From: Phytophthora colocasiae
Taxonomy: Eukaryota > Oomycota > Peronosporomycetes > Peronosporales > Peronosporaceae
Direction of reading: 5' to 3'
DNA: 64,000 nucleotides
Assembly (NCBI GenBank): GCA_018806915.1
Contig: JAGKQI010000073.1
Coordinates: 62,001 to 126,000, forward strand
Below are positions 45,301 to 56,208 of this stretch, piece after piece; positions within the stretch are counted from its first letter, which is position 1, and each line of letters opens with the position of its first letter. A program made the translations under genes and the position numbers. The notes under the pieces were generated by a model. It was not told the origin of the DNA. It searched no databases and saw only the letters and a program-made list of their open reading frames with translations.

Positions 45301-48300
45301 GTTTCTGCATTGGAGGTTCAGCTGCGTGACGCTCAACTTGAAGTGCAGGCGTCGCTGGTTTCAAGGAAGGCATTAACTGACAGTGTGACGAAGTACAAGG
45401 CTCTGGCTGAAGCGAGCGAGAAGAATCTGGCCGAACTGTCGAGCGCCAGTGAAAAGTGGAGGAAGAGCGAGGCCAAAAAGGTGGAAGATCTCGAGAAGTC
45501 TCGCGATCATTTGAGTGAAGAGTTGGTAAAAGCCCGTGCAGAGCTGAAGGAGCATATTACCGAGAACAGCACTTTGCGCGAAGAAATTGACAGAGCCGAG
45601 CAGACGCACAAGAGATCCATTCTCGAAGCTACGGAGAAACAGAAGATGCTGCAGCTTCAAGCTGACAGCGCCATTCAGCAAATGAACAGTGTTCGTGAGG
45701 AAATGGGGAAGATGAAGCGAGAGCTGGAGACTACCCAAGAGAACTATGAACGTGAGCTACAACTTCACGCTTCGGAAGTCGCCAAGTCGTCGTCATCCCG
45801 CCGAGAAATGGACGAACTCCGCAAATCTGTTCGTGAACGCGAGGCAGACATCGAGGCATTGAATGTGAAGGTCGAATCCGTGGAGAAGGAGGCACAGCTT
45901 CAGCTGGAAACGTTGCAGAAGCGTGTAGATGAAGCGGTTGAGGCCAAGAACGCCATCACCGAGCAGAACAAGCTGCTGCACTTGCAGCTGGAACGCGCAG
46001 CCACTCAAGTGCGCCGTGCCCACGAACAAGAAATGCTGAAGGCGGTGTCTTCTTCGAACCAGGAGGCTGGTGAAGGAGCTGCTGCTGTATCTAACGCACA
46101 TGAGAAGGAGATTGATGATCTTCGCAGTGTGGTTGCGTATTTGCGGCGAGAGAGCGAGATCGCTGAATCAAAGTTGGAGTTATCTCAGCAAGAAGTGCAG
46201 CGTGGCCGCGCCCAGATCTTCAGCTTGGAGTCCACGATCGAACGTCTTCGTGGCGAGATTAAGGCTCTTTCTGAAGCGACAACTGCAGCCGGTAAGCAAG
46301 TAAGCGCAACTTCAGCGGATGACGAGAAACGTGTCGCTCAATTGGAGCAGTTAAGTCTGCTGCGCGAGAGCAACGCGACTCTACGCGATGAGAATCATAA
46401 GAGTTTGGTGAAGTTGAAGGAAGAGGAGGCCAAGGTCCGCGACCTCAAGGGAAAGCTTGTGCCTTTGCAGAACGCTGAGGCAGCTCTTAAGACTCAGGTG
46501 GCCTCATTGAAGCAAGAGGTCGAGACGCTCAATGATGCTAACAAACGCTGGAAGCAGCGTGTTGATCAGCTGGTCGAGAAGTACCAGCAGGTTGACCCCG
46601 CTGAGCACGATAAGGTCCTTGCTGAGAAGGAAGCCCTCACGAAAGAATTGGCAGAGTTAAAGGTCGAACAGAGTGCCCTGAAGGAGGAGCTGGAGACACT
46701 GCGTTCAAGTGGCGGCAAGGAACTAGAAGAAGAGAAGAAGAAGGTCGAGAACTGGAGCAAGCAGTACGAGCGTATTAAGGGCTTCGCAAAGAATTGGAAG
46801 AACAAGGCCGAGACTTTGACCAAGCAACTTGCCGAGAAGAACAAGGAAGTGGAAGATCGCGTCAGTACTATTGCCACCCTGGAGACCAAGCTCAGCTCTG
46901 TCCAAGCGCAGATCAGCGCTGTGACGGCTGAGAAATCGGCATTGGAAACAAAGCTGGCAGCTTCTGAAGCAGCTAAGCAGGACAATGCAGCAGCAGCCAG
47001 TGGAGCGAATGCGTCATGGGAAAAGGAGCGTCAAACCCTGAAGGCCCAGTTGGATCTGGAAACTAAGAAGAGCACTCAGTTGAAAGATTTCAACGCGCGT
47101 CTGATGTCTGGTTTGAAGAACTTGAAGAAGGAAAACAGCGACCTGAAGGGTCAGAAGGATCATGCTGCTAATGCTTCTCAGCTCACCACTACGAATGAGC
47201 AGACACCCGTGCCTTCTCCGCCGGCATCGCCACCGCAGCAGTCTCCTTCTTCGACTGCAGCTACACCTCCGACGAAACCAGCCACGGCTCCAGCCCCGCT
47301 ATTCTCATCGCCAAAACCTGTTGCGAAGACTGAGCCAGTTGTGCAGGCAACTGCTACCACATCGGAGACAAAACCTCTGGTGTCAAAGCCTGGCTTCGCT
47401 ACACTTACCACTGCTCCTGCCATCTCTTCGCACCAGTTGATATCTTCAACAGGGACAGTAGCCACGACTGTGACGACGACGACGGCCACGGCAAACACTG
47501 CGAGCGCACTGGCGGCTCCGACGCCCTCTGCGATTGTGTCTACCCCAAAGCCTGCTGTGCCTGTCCCCGCTCAAGTGGCCCCTGTTGCCGCCGCACCTAC
47601 ACCGTCAGTGCCTGCACATCCAGCCCCAACGCCACCTAAGGAGCCGCCGCAGAGTTCTGTCGGTGAATCTGATGGGATGACAGCCGAGGAGAAGCTACGT
47701 CTGTTCGCACTGCGGTCAATCAAGAAACAGGTTGGCGGTGCTGCACGCTTTACCCCGATTAAGGCTCCTGCCCCTCCTGCTGATGCTGAAGCCAAGGCTG
47801 CTGCACCTAGTGAGATAGAGACCAAGGAGACGACTGGACAGTTCAAATTTGGGGCTGGTACGGGTTTCGGCGCATTCGGATCAGGCGGCCCAAGCGGCCT
47901 CGTCTTCGGCAAGCCAGGTATCTCACTGCCCGTGCCGTCACCGACATCCCCAGGTGCTGCGCACCCGCCGCACTTGAGTCTTGCTGGAGAGAGCGCCCCC
48001 CCGGAGGCTTTGCGTCGCAGCCAGCGCCTTGCACGCTTTGCGGCTGATGGAGATGCTCCTACTAGCGCTGCGTCGGCTTCGCCTGGGCCTGGTGCTGGCA
48101 CTGCAAGCGCTCTTACGAAGCGTCCACTTAGTGGCGCAGTGGAAGGCACGTCTTCTGTGCAGAAGGCTGCCAAGACAAGTGAAGACCAGACGACGGTGAC
48201 GACAGTGACGACGGTCACCATGACTGCCTCAGAGGAGAAGCAAGAGGAAGACACCCCTCCCACACAAGCAGATACGACGGAGACACAACCAGCACCGCCC

Positions 48301-48309
48301 ACACAGTAA
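42359..48309 (+). CDS. TPR: Nuclear pore basket protein TPR/MLP1 homolog, 1908 aa
   Basis: Exons 42359-42410, 42567-42671 and 42740-48309 join to 1908 codons plus stop. Residues to about 1480 are almost continuous coiled coil with the TPR/MLP1-type segments (PKQMYDHIVELEETLQAERS, then KVVTLETKLQDAYEKF). The final ~400 residues are Pro/Ala/Thr-rich and unstructured, with a small FG-containing patch (FKFGAGTGFGAFGSG). TPR forms filaments of the nuclear basket and takes part in mRNA export and spindle checkpoint. The coding frame is clean over 5.6 kb, in contrast with several neighbours. Other long coiled-coil proteins remain possible, but length, architecture and C-terminus fit TPR best. Confidence 0.85.
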
Positions 48310-48530
48310 ACTTCATCCCAGCGAGGTACATCCTCACCTGTTAAGCTCTGAATACGAGACGTCAACGTTTGCTTAGGAATGCTGCTCCATTATGGAGCTG
48401 GCGATCGATGTGAGTACCTTGCCTTGCTTAAACTGACTAACACTCATCACTGCCACGTTCCCCTGCTTGAAGTCGCACGGTCTCTGGTCATTAATTAGCG
48501 AATCAGCCAGATACGCAGCAGATCTCGGCC

Positions 48531-49914
48531 ATGGTGAAGATTGCCCCAGGAAGCGACGCCAAGCCGCTCAATGTGCTCGAGTTCGAGGAGTATGCCAAGG
48601 AATACCTGCCTAAATCCACGTGGGACTACTTCGCGTCTGGATCAGACTCGATGGAGACGTTGAAGGAGAATCGGGAGGCCTTCAAGCGACTGGTCCTGCA
48701 CCCTCGCGTCCTACGTGACGTGTCCAAAATGGACATCAGCACGACGCTGTTGGGCCATCGCATCAGTTCTCCCGTCTGTGTGGCACCTTCATCTACCCAC
48801 AAGATGGCTCACCCGGACGGAGAGATCGCCAGCTCTTCGGCTACAGCGAAAGCTGATACTTGCTTCGTGCTCAGTACCATGTCCACTACAACGCTGGAAG
48901 ATGTATCGACGGCCAGCAGTGCGTCCAATGTGAACGCACTGAGATGGTTCCAGCTCTACGTCTTCAAGGACCGTCGTAAGTATTTAAGGCGGTAGTCAGT
49001 GTTTCCTATTGACTAACAAGAAGGCTACCTGTGTGTTGCTTGCCAGAAATCACGCTGAGACTTGTGCGTCGGGCGGAGAAGGCAGGTTACAAGGCAATTG
49101 TGCTGACGGTAGACGCTCCAGTGCTTGGCAACCGTGAAGCGGACGTGCGCAACCACTTCAGCATCCCCAAGCACCTCTCCATGGCAAACTTTAGTCCCCA
49201 GAATGTTACAACCGACTATGCCGACTACGTGAGCGATCTGTACGACCAAACATTGAGCTGGAAGGACGTCAAATGGCTTAAGAGCGTCACAAAGCTCCCC
49301 ATCGTGGCGAAGGGAATTCTCACGCCAGAAGATGCACTGATGGCAGTCGAAAGTGGCTGCAAAGGCATTCTAGTGTCAAACCACGGTGCTCGACAGTTGG
49401 ATGGAGTTGCAGCCACGATCGATGCGCTGCCTGCCATCGTTCAAGCGGTCGGTGACCGTGCAGAAGTTTATATGGATGGAGGCATTCGTCGCGGCACGGA
49501 CGTCTTCAAGGTAAGGCTTCCTGCGGTCATCGCACTACTACTACCCTGCTGACAATGTTCACTTTCATTAGGCTCTCTCACTTGGAGCTCGAGCAGTCTT
49601 CATTGGACGTCCGGTTCTGTTTGGACTTGCCCACAGTGTACGTGAACAAAAGCGCAGCCATCCTAGCCTTTATCTGATTTAGCGCTTGCTTGATGTCAAC
49701 AGGGTGAAGCTGGAGTCTTGAGCGTCCTACGCATTCTCAACAACGAGCTGAAGCACGTAATGCTTTTCTCTGGAACTGCCTCGCTCGCTGACATCGGGTG
49801 CGTACACTTAGAACCTTGTCAAAATTAAGTGGTAGGTAAACTCACAGGTGTGTTTTGCCCCGTAGCCCAGCGTACGTGCGCCGTGGTCTCTCTCCGCTTC
49901 CATCGGCGCTATAA
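48531..49914 (+). CDS. FMN-dependent (S)-2-hydroxy-acid oxidase (glycolate oxidase family), copy A
   Basis: Five exons: 48531-48975, 49047-49510, 49572-49637, 49703-49797, 49866-49914. The frame is kept across every GT-AG intron and ends SPLPSAL at TAA 49912. The TIM-barrel family signatures are complete: WDYFASGSDSMETLKENR, SPVCVAPSSTHKMAHPDGE, ALRWFQLYVFKDR, the catalytic box LVSNHGARQLDG (His and Arg), and FMN-phosphate residues DGGIRRGTDVFK and GRPVLFGLAHS. It oxidises 2-hydroxy acids such as glycolate or lactate with O2, giving H2O2. The C-terminal Ser-Ala-Leu resembles a weak peroxisomal PTS1. Convergent with copy B. Confidence 0.93.
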
Positions 49915-50066
49915 TGACGAGGCGAGACCAACGAAATACAATGTGTAGCGTTGTGGGAATCAACTGCATGGAATTTGGACGAGTTGAACATGTTATTACG
50001 CCGTGAACATCCGCTTTAAGAAATGCCAGGGTGGAATTGATATCAACAAACAGGAAAGCGCACTTC

Positions 50067-51343
50067 TTACAGCGATGAAGGGAGTGGGGGCACTCCACGA
50101 CGAACGTAAGCAGGGCTGTACACATTAAAAGAAGCGTGTGAGCATCAAGAGAACTTGAGCACAAACGACAGAGCTACACGTACCCAATGTCAGCCAGCTT
50201 CGCGGTACCAGCGAAGAGCATAGCATGCTTGAGCTCTCCATTGAGGATGCGGAGGACGTTCGCGACACCAGCTTCGCCCTATAGGAAAACAAAGCATTAG
50301 CAAACAACACAAGACAACTTGCAACCAAATCAACGCACACTGTGGGCCAGACCGAACAGCACTGGACGACCGAGGAAAACTGCACGAGCACCAAGCGCCA
50401 GAGCCTTAAACACATCCGTACCACGACGAACACCTCCATCCAGATACACTTCAGCACGTCCATCGACCGCCTTGACAATGTCGGGGAGCGCGTCGATAGT
50501 TGCCGCCACGCCGTCAAGCTGTCGAGCGCCGTGGTTGGACACCAAAATGCCTTCGCAGCCCATTTCAACCGCGATCTTGGCGTCTTCAGGGCTCAGCACG
50601 CCCTTGACCACCACAGGCAGATCGGTGATGCTCTTGAGCCACTTGACGTCGTTCCAGTTAAGCGTGAGGTCGAAGAGCTCACTGACGTAGTCCGCCAGTC
50701 CTGAGTCCTTAAGACTGTTGACACCGTGCTCGTGCTGGCCGCCCACCTTGGCGAAATTGGCCATAGTGAGGTGGTTCGGCAGGCTGAACTTGTTGCGCAT
50801 GTCCGGCTCTCGATGGCCGAGCATGGGCGTGTCCACAGTGAGCACAATGGCCTTGTAGCCGGCCTTCTCGGCTCTCTTCACCAGTCCACGCGTGATCTCC
50901 CGGTCCTTGAACACGTACAGTTGGTACCACCTCAATGCGTTGGGGTTGGCCTCAGTATTAGCCTTTGCCACGTCCTCCAGACTAGTAGTAGAGATGGTAC
51001 TGAGGATGTAGCAAGTGTCGGCTTTGGCTGTAGCAGAAGTACTAGCGATCTCTCCGTCCGGATGCGCCATCCGATGCATGGCCGAGGGCGCCACACAGAC
51101 TGGAGAGCTGATGCGGTGGCCTAACAGTGTCGTGCTGATGTCCATATTGGACACGTCACGTAGGACGCGAGGGTGCAGCACCAGTCGCTTAAAGGCCTCG
51201 CGGTTCTCCTTTAACGTCACCATATCATCCGCTCCCGATGCGTAGTAGTCGTACGCATTCTTGGGCAAATACTCCTTGGCGTATTCCTCAAACTCGAGCA
51301 CGTTGAGTGGCGTTCCATCGCTTCCAGGGACGATCTTGGGCAT
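50067..51343 (-). CDS. FMN-dependent (S)-2-hydroxy-acid oxidase, copy B
   Basis: From ATG 51343 one long exon runs to about 50337 (VLFGLAHS). A short exon (GEAGVANVLRILNGELKHAM) and a final exon after a TGTACAG acceptor follow, ending PAYVRRGVPPLPSSL at TAA 50067-50069. The catalytic box LVSNHGARQLDG and FMN sites match copy A; the proteins are close paralogs with an extra ~12-residue loop (GGQHEHGVNSLKDSG). Copy B has lost or never gained the first two introns of copy A. The C-terminal Ser-Ser-Leu is PTS1-like. The two stop codons face each other 152 bp apart. Confidence 0.92.
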
Positions 51344-51537
51344 GGCTGACGTTGGTGGTGAGTGGCTACTTTTGCTAGTTGCGCACGAGGTGGCACGTTA
51401 AGGAATGAGCGGTTGGGAAGGTGGTCAGGTTCAACACCAAGGGGTAAACCTTGCGTCGACAACGTTTAACACATCTTTTGGACCAATGAGAGACCTCGAC
51501 CAATCTCGCCGATTATGACAGTTGCAATTGAGTTTAA

Positions 51538-51590
51538 AGTGACGCACGGGACTTGCCAAAATCCCGTGCGTCAAAGTCCCGTGCGTCATT
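51538..51590. repeat. Inverted/direct repeat cluster with core GACGCACGGGA
   Basis: GACGCACGGGA at 51541-51551, then its reverse complement TCCCGTGCGTC at 51562-51572 and again at 51577-51587. The outer pair extends to 15 of 16 matching positions. It lies about 200 bp upstream of copy B's ATG. It could form a hairpin or serve as clustered factor sites. Confidence 0.6.
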
Positions 51591-51599
51591 GACCTTCGA

Positions 51600-52357
51600 A
51601 GCTGCCGTGCACTTCAAGGTCTCGGGAATACTAGTACATGTAGAAGGCGGGTGTGCTAATGACTGACTGGTTGAGAGTTCTACAAGTTGCTGGCGTGGTT
51701 GCTCCCATCCAAGTCTTTTCTGGAGGCTTGAAGTCGAGCCATTGGTACTTTTTACAAGAACAACGATCTCTTTCAGGTAGGGAGATTGATTCGCTGCTTT
51801 CCGGTGGGTTTACTTCAAGCTGATGGCCAACCTTTTCAGTGTCTGGAACCTCCAGACTAGAGGCGACACACCGTGCATTTGTACAGCACATTGTACTATA
51901 CCTGTGTCATTGAATAAATGTACTCGATCAACAAGGATTTCATGGGGGTGAGATCCTCAACTCGAGCAAGTAGTGGTCAGTGAAAACCAGTGCATCTTCA
52001 AAGCCAAACAGATTACTGTGCGTGCAACATGACGTTGCTCCGGACTCGGCATAGCTGTTTGCCTGCTCCCCAATAGGCTATTGAATAGCCTCGTAACAAG
52101 GAGCCTTGTGCTACTTGTAGGACGTCTCTTCAAGATCCTGTTTTGAATGAATCGTGTGTCACACACGAAATACGGTTTATCTTGCTTAATGCACGGTCCG
52201 GACCGGTCCCAGTGTGAGACGTGTGCGGTCCCTTCCTCCATTCTTTGCCACCAAATACCAGGCGAGAAGCACCGTGGAGCTCATTGCTCAAGAAGAGTCC
52301 AAGCGCGTAGCAGGCAGCTTTGAAGTGATCAGAAAGCAATCAACTAGCAGAAGCAGT
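51600..52357. other. Intergenic stretch without a clear gene
   Basis: Minus-strand frames of 86 and 94 codons exist (51631-51891, 51957-52241) but show no motif, are not conserved in style, and overlap the presumed promoter of the zinc protein. Confidence 0.4.
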
Positions 52358-52726
52358 ATGGGTGGCAAGGCGAAATTCAAAAAGCACACGGCGGCGGACC
52401 TCGCTCAGCGTCAGAAGCAGGTTAACAAGGGCGGAGGCAAGGCTGGTGCGTCCACCCGTGGTGTTGCCAAGCTCAACTTTACGTGTGACGTCTGCATGGT
52501 ACGTCTGCAATAGTTACAGAAAATAACGTTTGAAGTTGTGGCTAATTAATGTCTATTGTACGATCAACAGAGTGCCTCCCCGGACATCAAGTCGTACGAG
52601 CAGCACTATGTCAGCAAGCACCCGAAGAACAACTTCGACCGCGAAGCTATGATCAAGAAGGCCGAGGCTCTGCGTGAGTCCCAGCAGGACCACACGGTTA
52701 ATGGCTCGCACCACAAGAAGAAATAA
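52358..52726 (+). CDS. Small zinc-binding protein (4F5/At2g23090-like), 98 aa
   Basis: Exons 52358-52498 and 52571-52726, joined in phase 0. The N-terminus MGGKAKFKKHTAADLAQRQK is the 4F5-type basic segment. A C2H2-type finger spans the intron (FTCDVCM | SASPDIKSYEQHYVSKHPK), giving Cys-X2-Cys ... His-X4-His. The C-terminus is Lys-rich (HHKKK). Proteins of this class occur across eukaryotes; the biochemical role is not established. The upstream ~150 bp contains an in-frame ATG-less open stretch, so 52358 is the clear start. Confidence 0.85.
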
Positions 52727-52974
52727 GCAAATGGCTGCAGTATTTCGTGGATGGATGATGACGAGGAGTGGGCTCTTGGTCTGCTGAGGGCGAGCTTCAG
52801 GCTCTATGCAGTCATTGGTTCGTTCTTCAATGTCAAGTCTTGTTGAGCTGCTACGCCTGCTCTTTGAAGCCCTGTCGGTCGCTGCTGCCAGACGAACAGA
52901 GATTGCGGGCTTTTCTCCGCCGGACGACTCCAACCACGTCAGAAACCCAAGCCCATCTTGTATTTAGTTGTAAT

Positions 52975-52991
52975 AGAGGCTTTTAGCAAAT
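52975..52991 (+). repeat. Left TIR of the complete Harbinger element
   Basis: AGAGGCTTTTAGCAAAT, preceded by AAT (52972-52974). Confidence 0.85.
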
Positions 52992-53180
52992 TAGTTTGGT
53001 TTCTAATTTTCAAACGAAAGTTCGGTTGCTCAAAATAGGTTGAATGCGCCTTTAGCATCAAACCGAAATGTGGACAGCACCATGTGGTAGTCAAGGTCAG
53101 TTTTGAGGACGAATCCACTTAAGAATAGCACAAACAAACTCGCAGGTACGAGCTCAGAAAGAAAGTTGCCGCCTAATCTA

Positions 53181-53966
53181 ATGGTATTCCGATTCTCGAA
53201 TGACCAGGATAAAGAGTTGCTGCGGGAGCTCATACGCCTCAAGCCTTTTGCAGCGGTCCGTGGTACGACACTCCGCGTATGGAGCGATGTTGCAGCTTCA
53301 CTCTCATCTGCCTTTGGTGTGGAGGTCAACGTAAAGCAGATTCGTGATCGTCTCACGCTTTTGAAGCAAATATTCAAGGATTCCGAAGCCGCTTCTGCTC
53401 GAGGCAGCGGGATTGAGGAGTCGGTTGATGCTGTTAACATCCAAAGCCACTACGATGAGCGCGAAGGGCTTGTACGGGAGTATGTGGCGCTGGAAGACCA
53501 CTTCAAGTCAGAGAAAAAAACAGTCAAGAACAAAAAACAACAAAAGGATAAACAATTAGCCATGTGCGCTGAAGAAATAGTTCGAGAAAGCGCCCGTCGC
53601 CGGGCACTTCGTGCAAAATCTGACTCCGATGATTCTGTTAGTGATTGTTGTGATCCAGACAGCAGTGTTTCTCGTAGTTCAACAGTATCAGGTGCATCAT
53701 CACGAACACCACGATCGACACCAAAACGGGTGAACGCATTTCAACAGGAGATAAAACGGCAAGAAAAACGTCAGCGACAAGAGTTCGAGCTGAAGGAACA
53801 GGAGCTCCGTCAATCACAGCTGCAATTTAAACAACGACTCATTTTTGAAAAAGAAAGAGATGACCAACACCTTCGTTTTCAAGAGCGTCTACAGAAAAGC
53901 AATCAAGACCTCATCATTGAGTGTGCCAAGATTTTTAGTGCAGCAATCTCTCGGAAAGACAATTAA
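53181..53966 (+). CDS. Harbinger Myb/trihelix-like DNA-binding accessory protein
   Basis: The first ATG is 53181 (MVFRFSNDQDKELLRELIRL); the open frame extends upstream without an ATG. Residues 5-90 look like a Myb/SANT or trihelix fold (three helices with Trp in RVWSDVAASLSSAF). A Ser-rich linker follows, then a Gln/Glu/Arg coiled coil at the C-terminus (QFELKEQELRQSQLQFKQ). In PIF/Harbinger elements such a protein binds the TIRs and brings the transposase to the nucleus and DNA. Its stop is 17 bp from the transposase stop. Confidence 0.8.
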   Translation: MVFRFSNDQDKELLRELIRLKPFAAVRGTTLRVWSDVAASLSSAFGVEVNVKQIRDRLTLLKQIFKDSEAASARGSGIEESVDAVNIQSHYDEREGLVREYVALEDHFKSEKKTVKNKKQQKDKQLAMCAEEIVRESARRRALRAKSDSDDSVSDCCDPDSSVSRSSTVSGASSRTPRSTPKRVNAFQQEIKRQEKRQRQEFELKEQELRQSQLQFKQRLIFEKERDDQHLRFQERLQKSNQDLIIECAKIFSAAISRKDN

Positions 53967-53982
53967 AATGAATAAAATCTGC

Positions 53983-55317
53983 CTAATTGCTGTTTGTCCT
54001 CAAATATTCTCTGATATCTGGTGGTTTGACCCTGAAGTAGTCGCTTGCAGTATTCCCACCACGAGTGCATGTTATGAAATTGGTCATTAAGATACCAACG
54101 CAATACATTTGTCCAACAGGTTGTGTACCGACACGAAGATTCGACTTGACGTCAAGTGTTCTCCAATAGTTCACCACTTGAGCGTAAGACCACTCGACAG
54201 ACACTCTGACCTTGCTCATCTTGCTGTTAATATCCTTTTGCGCCTCGGTAAGGTTTCCAACTGCGCCTTCAAATGGGCTCAGCATCACATCGTCCCGGCC
54301 ATAAGCACAGTCACCAAAAATTCTGTAGTCGGCAAAACGAAAATCGCTACGAACTTGGTCTGCAAGGCCGGATTCGGTAAACATCTTAATGTCGTGGTTG
54401 CGCCCAGGAAATGGCCCGAATAGATGGATAATAAGTCCATCAGGGGTGACTAGAGTCTGAAATTTGAGGCCATGCTTGCGCTTGTGACCATTATAAACTG
54501 ATTGCTGTGTCAACATCTTTCCAGATCCCTTTTTCCTTGGCTGCGGACGGCAAATACCTCTAACAGTCCCATCAATAAAGCTCCAAATGTTTGTGTATGG
54601 CGATCCGGCTTCAAAGATTGCATTTGCGTACACACAAAGTCGTGTAGCTGCGATGTGACCGCCAAATGCTAGTAGCTTCTTATACTTGACATCGAGAAAA
54701 TTCAACGTGTGCAAGAAAATGTTAGATATCCCGCTCTCAGAGCGACCGAAGTAGTCTTGTAGTTTGGTTCCACGTACAGGAGCAGCCAGCCTATACAGTA
54801 AAATGCAAAGAGCTTCGATTGCTGATGCTTTTGTTCTCTCTCTCGTTATAGTTTCAGTCAAACCCATTAAATCAATGAGCATGACTAGCTCTGCTTTGGA
54901 AAACCTGAATCGTATGAGAGATTCATCCTCTGACACACTGTTGAAATTGAAAGGCACACGTCGGGTAGTCACCGGTTTCGCCATTGTAGCCAACTCTGAA
55001 AAGAAAACGGCAGCTTCCAGAGTATTACCAGTCTCACGGGCTTGAAGCAAGCGCTGATACATGTACGCTGAACGATGATGACGAGGCACTCCCCGCACAG
55101 CAGTCCTCACAAACCACTTCATGTCACTGTCGAGAGCGTATGCCGTAGCTTCACCGTCAGTTATGACAGCATCTTCCCTTGGGTCCGGCGCTTCGCTAGG
55201 ATCCATGGCAGGTGCCGCCGATTTAGCTGTGAACGGTCGCAAATTAGGTTCTTGATATAAACCGTAATAATTAGCAATAGAACAGTAACTATAGGTTGTT
55301 TCGTCCGGTTTGGACAT
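53983..55317 (-). CDS. PIF/Harbinger DDE transposase
   Basis: Preferred start MSKPDETTYSYCS at 55317; an ATG at 55362 is also in frame. An N-terminal helix-turn-helix-like region (RTKASAIEALCILLYRLA ... YFGRSESGISNIF) precedes the DDE_Tnp_4 catalytic domain. The acids are visible as FIDGTVRGICRP (Asp), GPFPGRNHDIKMF (Asp) and VRVSVEWSYAQVV (Glu). Length (about 445 residues) is normal for the family and no stop or shift is seen, so it may be active. It cuts and joins the element at its TIRs. Confidence 0.92.
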   Translation of the reverse strand: MSKPDETTYSYCSIANYYGLYQEPNLRPFTAKSAAPAMDPSEAPDPREDAVITDGEATAYALDSDMKWFVRTAVRGVPRHHRSAYMYQRLLQARETGNTLEAAVFFSELATMAKPVTTRRVPFNFNSVSEDESLIRFRFSKAELVMLIDLMGLTETITRERTKASAIEALCILLYRLAAPVRGTKLQDYFGRSESGISNIFLHTLNFLDVKYKKLLAFGGHIAATRLCVYANAIFEAGSPYTNIWSFIDGTVRGICRPQPRKKGSGKMLTQQSVYNGHKRKHGLKFQTLVTPDGLIIHLFGPFPGRNHDIKMFTESGLADQVRSDFRFADYRIFGDCAYGRDDVMLSPFEGAVGNLTEAQKDINSKMSKVRVSVEWSYAQVVNYWRTLDVKSNLRVGTQPVGQMYCVGILMTNFITCTRGGNTASDYFRVKPPDIREYLRTNSN

Positions 55318-55400
55318 GTTGATTCGGTTTAACTTTCCTGTTGAGACCAGTGAATAGGGCAAGAATGCATATGATCAAACCGGAAAAACACAAATTTCGG

Positions 55401-55417
55401 ATTTGCTAAAAGCCTCT
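55401..55417 (-). repeat. Right TIR of the complete Harbinger element
   Basis: ATTTGCTAAAAGCCTCT, exact inverted partner of 52975-52991, followed by AAT. Confidence 0.85.
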
Positions 55418-55701
55418 AATATCTAGCTAGCATCCAGCAGTTGTTTCAAAAAAGCATTAGGAGGTTGTGCTCTCAATAGAACATCAAGCTCTTGATCTTA
55501 CAATTGTCGTAACGTCTTCTTCACCTGTGCTTTATTGACATCTGTATAGTATACAGTCACATAAGTATACTTTATACACTATACTCGCATAGTTACGGAT
55601 ATCTCCACCAATCAAATGTCTCGAATCCACACTCCCCTCCTGACCGCACGCTTTCAGAAGTTAAAGCCCCCCTATCGCCCACACCTCACACAAGTACCAG
55701 G

Positions 55702-56208
55702 ATGCTGTCCGCTACGAGCCGCTTCGCCGCCCGCGCACTGCACACGACGTCGCGTGTGTCTGCTGCTGCTGCTGACCAGGCCGCCGCCACGGCCACCAAG
55801 GTGACGCTGAACCTGACGACGCCCTACCAGGCCTTCTACAAGGGCGCGGAGGTGGACCTCGTGCAGATCCCCGGCACCATCGGAGAGTACGGAGTGACCG
55901 CTGGCCACACGCCCGTGCTGGCTCAGCTCAAGCCTGGCGTCATCAAGGTGCACGTGGAGCGTGAGAAGGACGTGCAGAGCTTCTTCACGGCTGGTGGCTT
56001 CGCTATGACCCACGCCAACTCGGTCACGGACATCGCGTGTGTGGAGCTGGTCAAGCTGGAGGACATCGACGTGGAGGCTGCTCAGGCTGGCCTTACCAAG
56101 TACCAGGCGCAGCTGGCTTCGGCCCCTGAGGGATCGGAGGAGAAGCTCAACGCCCAAATTGGTGTGGACACCCACGCGGCCATGGTGGCTGCGGTGGCCA
56201 GCAACTAG
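55702..56208 (+). CDS. ATP5F1D: Mitochondrial ATP synthase F1 subunit delta (bacterial epsilon homolog)
   Basis: 168-codon single-exon frame. Residues 1-30 are a mitochondrial targeting sequence rich in Ala, Arg and Ser (MLSATSRFAARALHTTSRVS). The beta-sandwich domain follows: KVTLNLTTPYQAFYKGAEVD, PGTIGEYGVTAGHTPVLAQL and FFTAGGFAMTHANSVTDIA are the family's hallmark segments. A short helical C-terminus ends VAAVASN. The subunit sits in the central stalk of F1 and couples rotation to catalysis. Codon use is strongly G/C-ending, as expected for high expression. A CCAAT sequence lies about 95 bp upstream (55607-55611). Confidence 0.95.
   Translation: MLSATSRFAARALHTTSRVSAAAADQAAATATKVTLNLTTPYQAFYKGAEVDLVQIPGTIGEYGVTAGHTPVLAQLKPGVIKVHVEREKDVQSFFTAGGFAMTHANSVTDIACVELVKLEDIDVEAAQAGLTKYQAQLASAPEGSEEKLNAQIGVDTHAAMVAAVASN

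Larger units (their letters stand above)
52975..55417 (+). mobile_element. Complete PIF/Harbinger transposon, ~2443 bp
   Basis: 17-bp perfect TIRs (AGAGGCTTTTAGCAAAT) flanked by AAT on both sides, a 3-bp duplication; a one-base shift of the boundaries is possible. Inside are two convergent intact ORFs: a Myb/trihelix-like protein (plus) and a DDE transposase (minus), the standard Harbinger pair. It has all visible parts of an autonomous element. Its TIRs differ from the 964-bp element at 29 kb, so they are different families. Confidence 0.9.

Noticed and set aside
47571..48365. 264-codon minus-strand frame
   Set aside because: Antisense to the Pro/Ala-rich tail of TPR; such tails give long chance frames.
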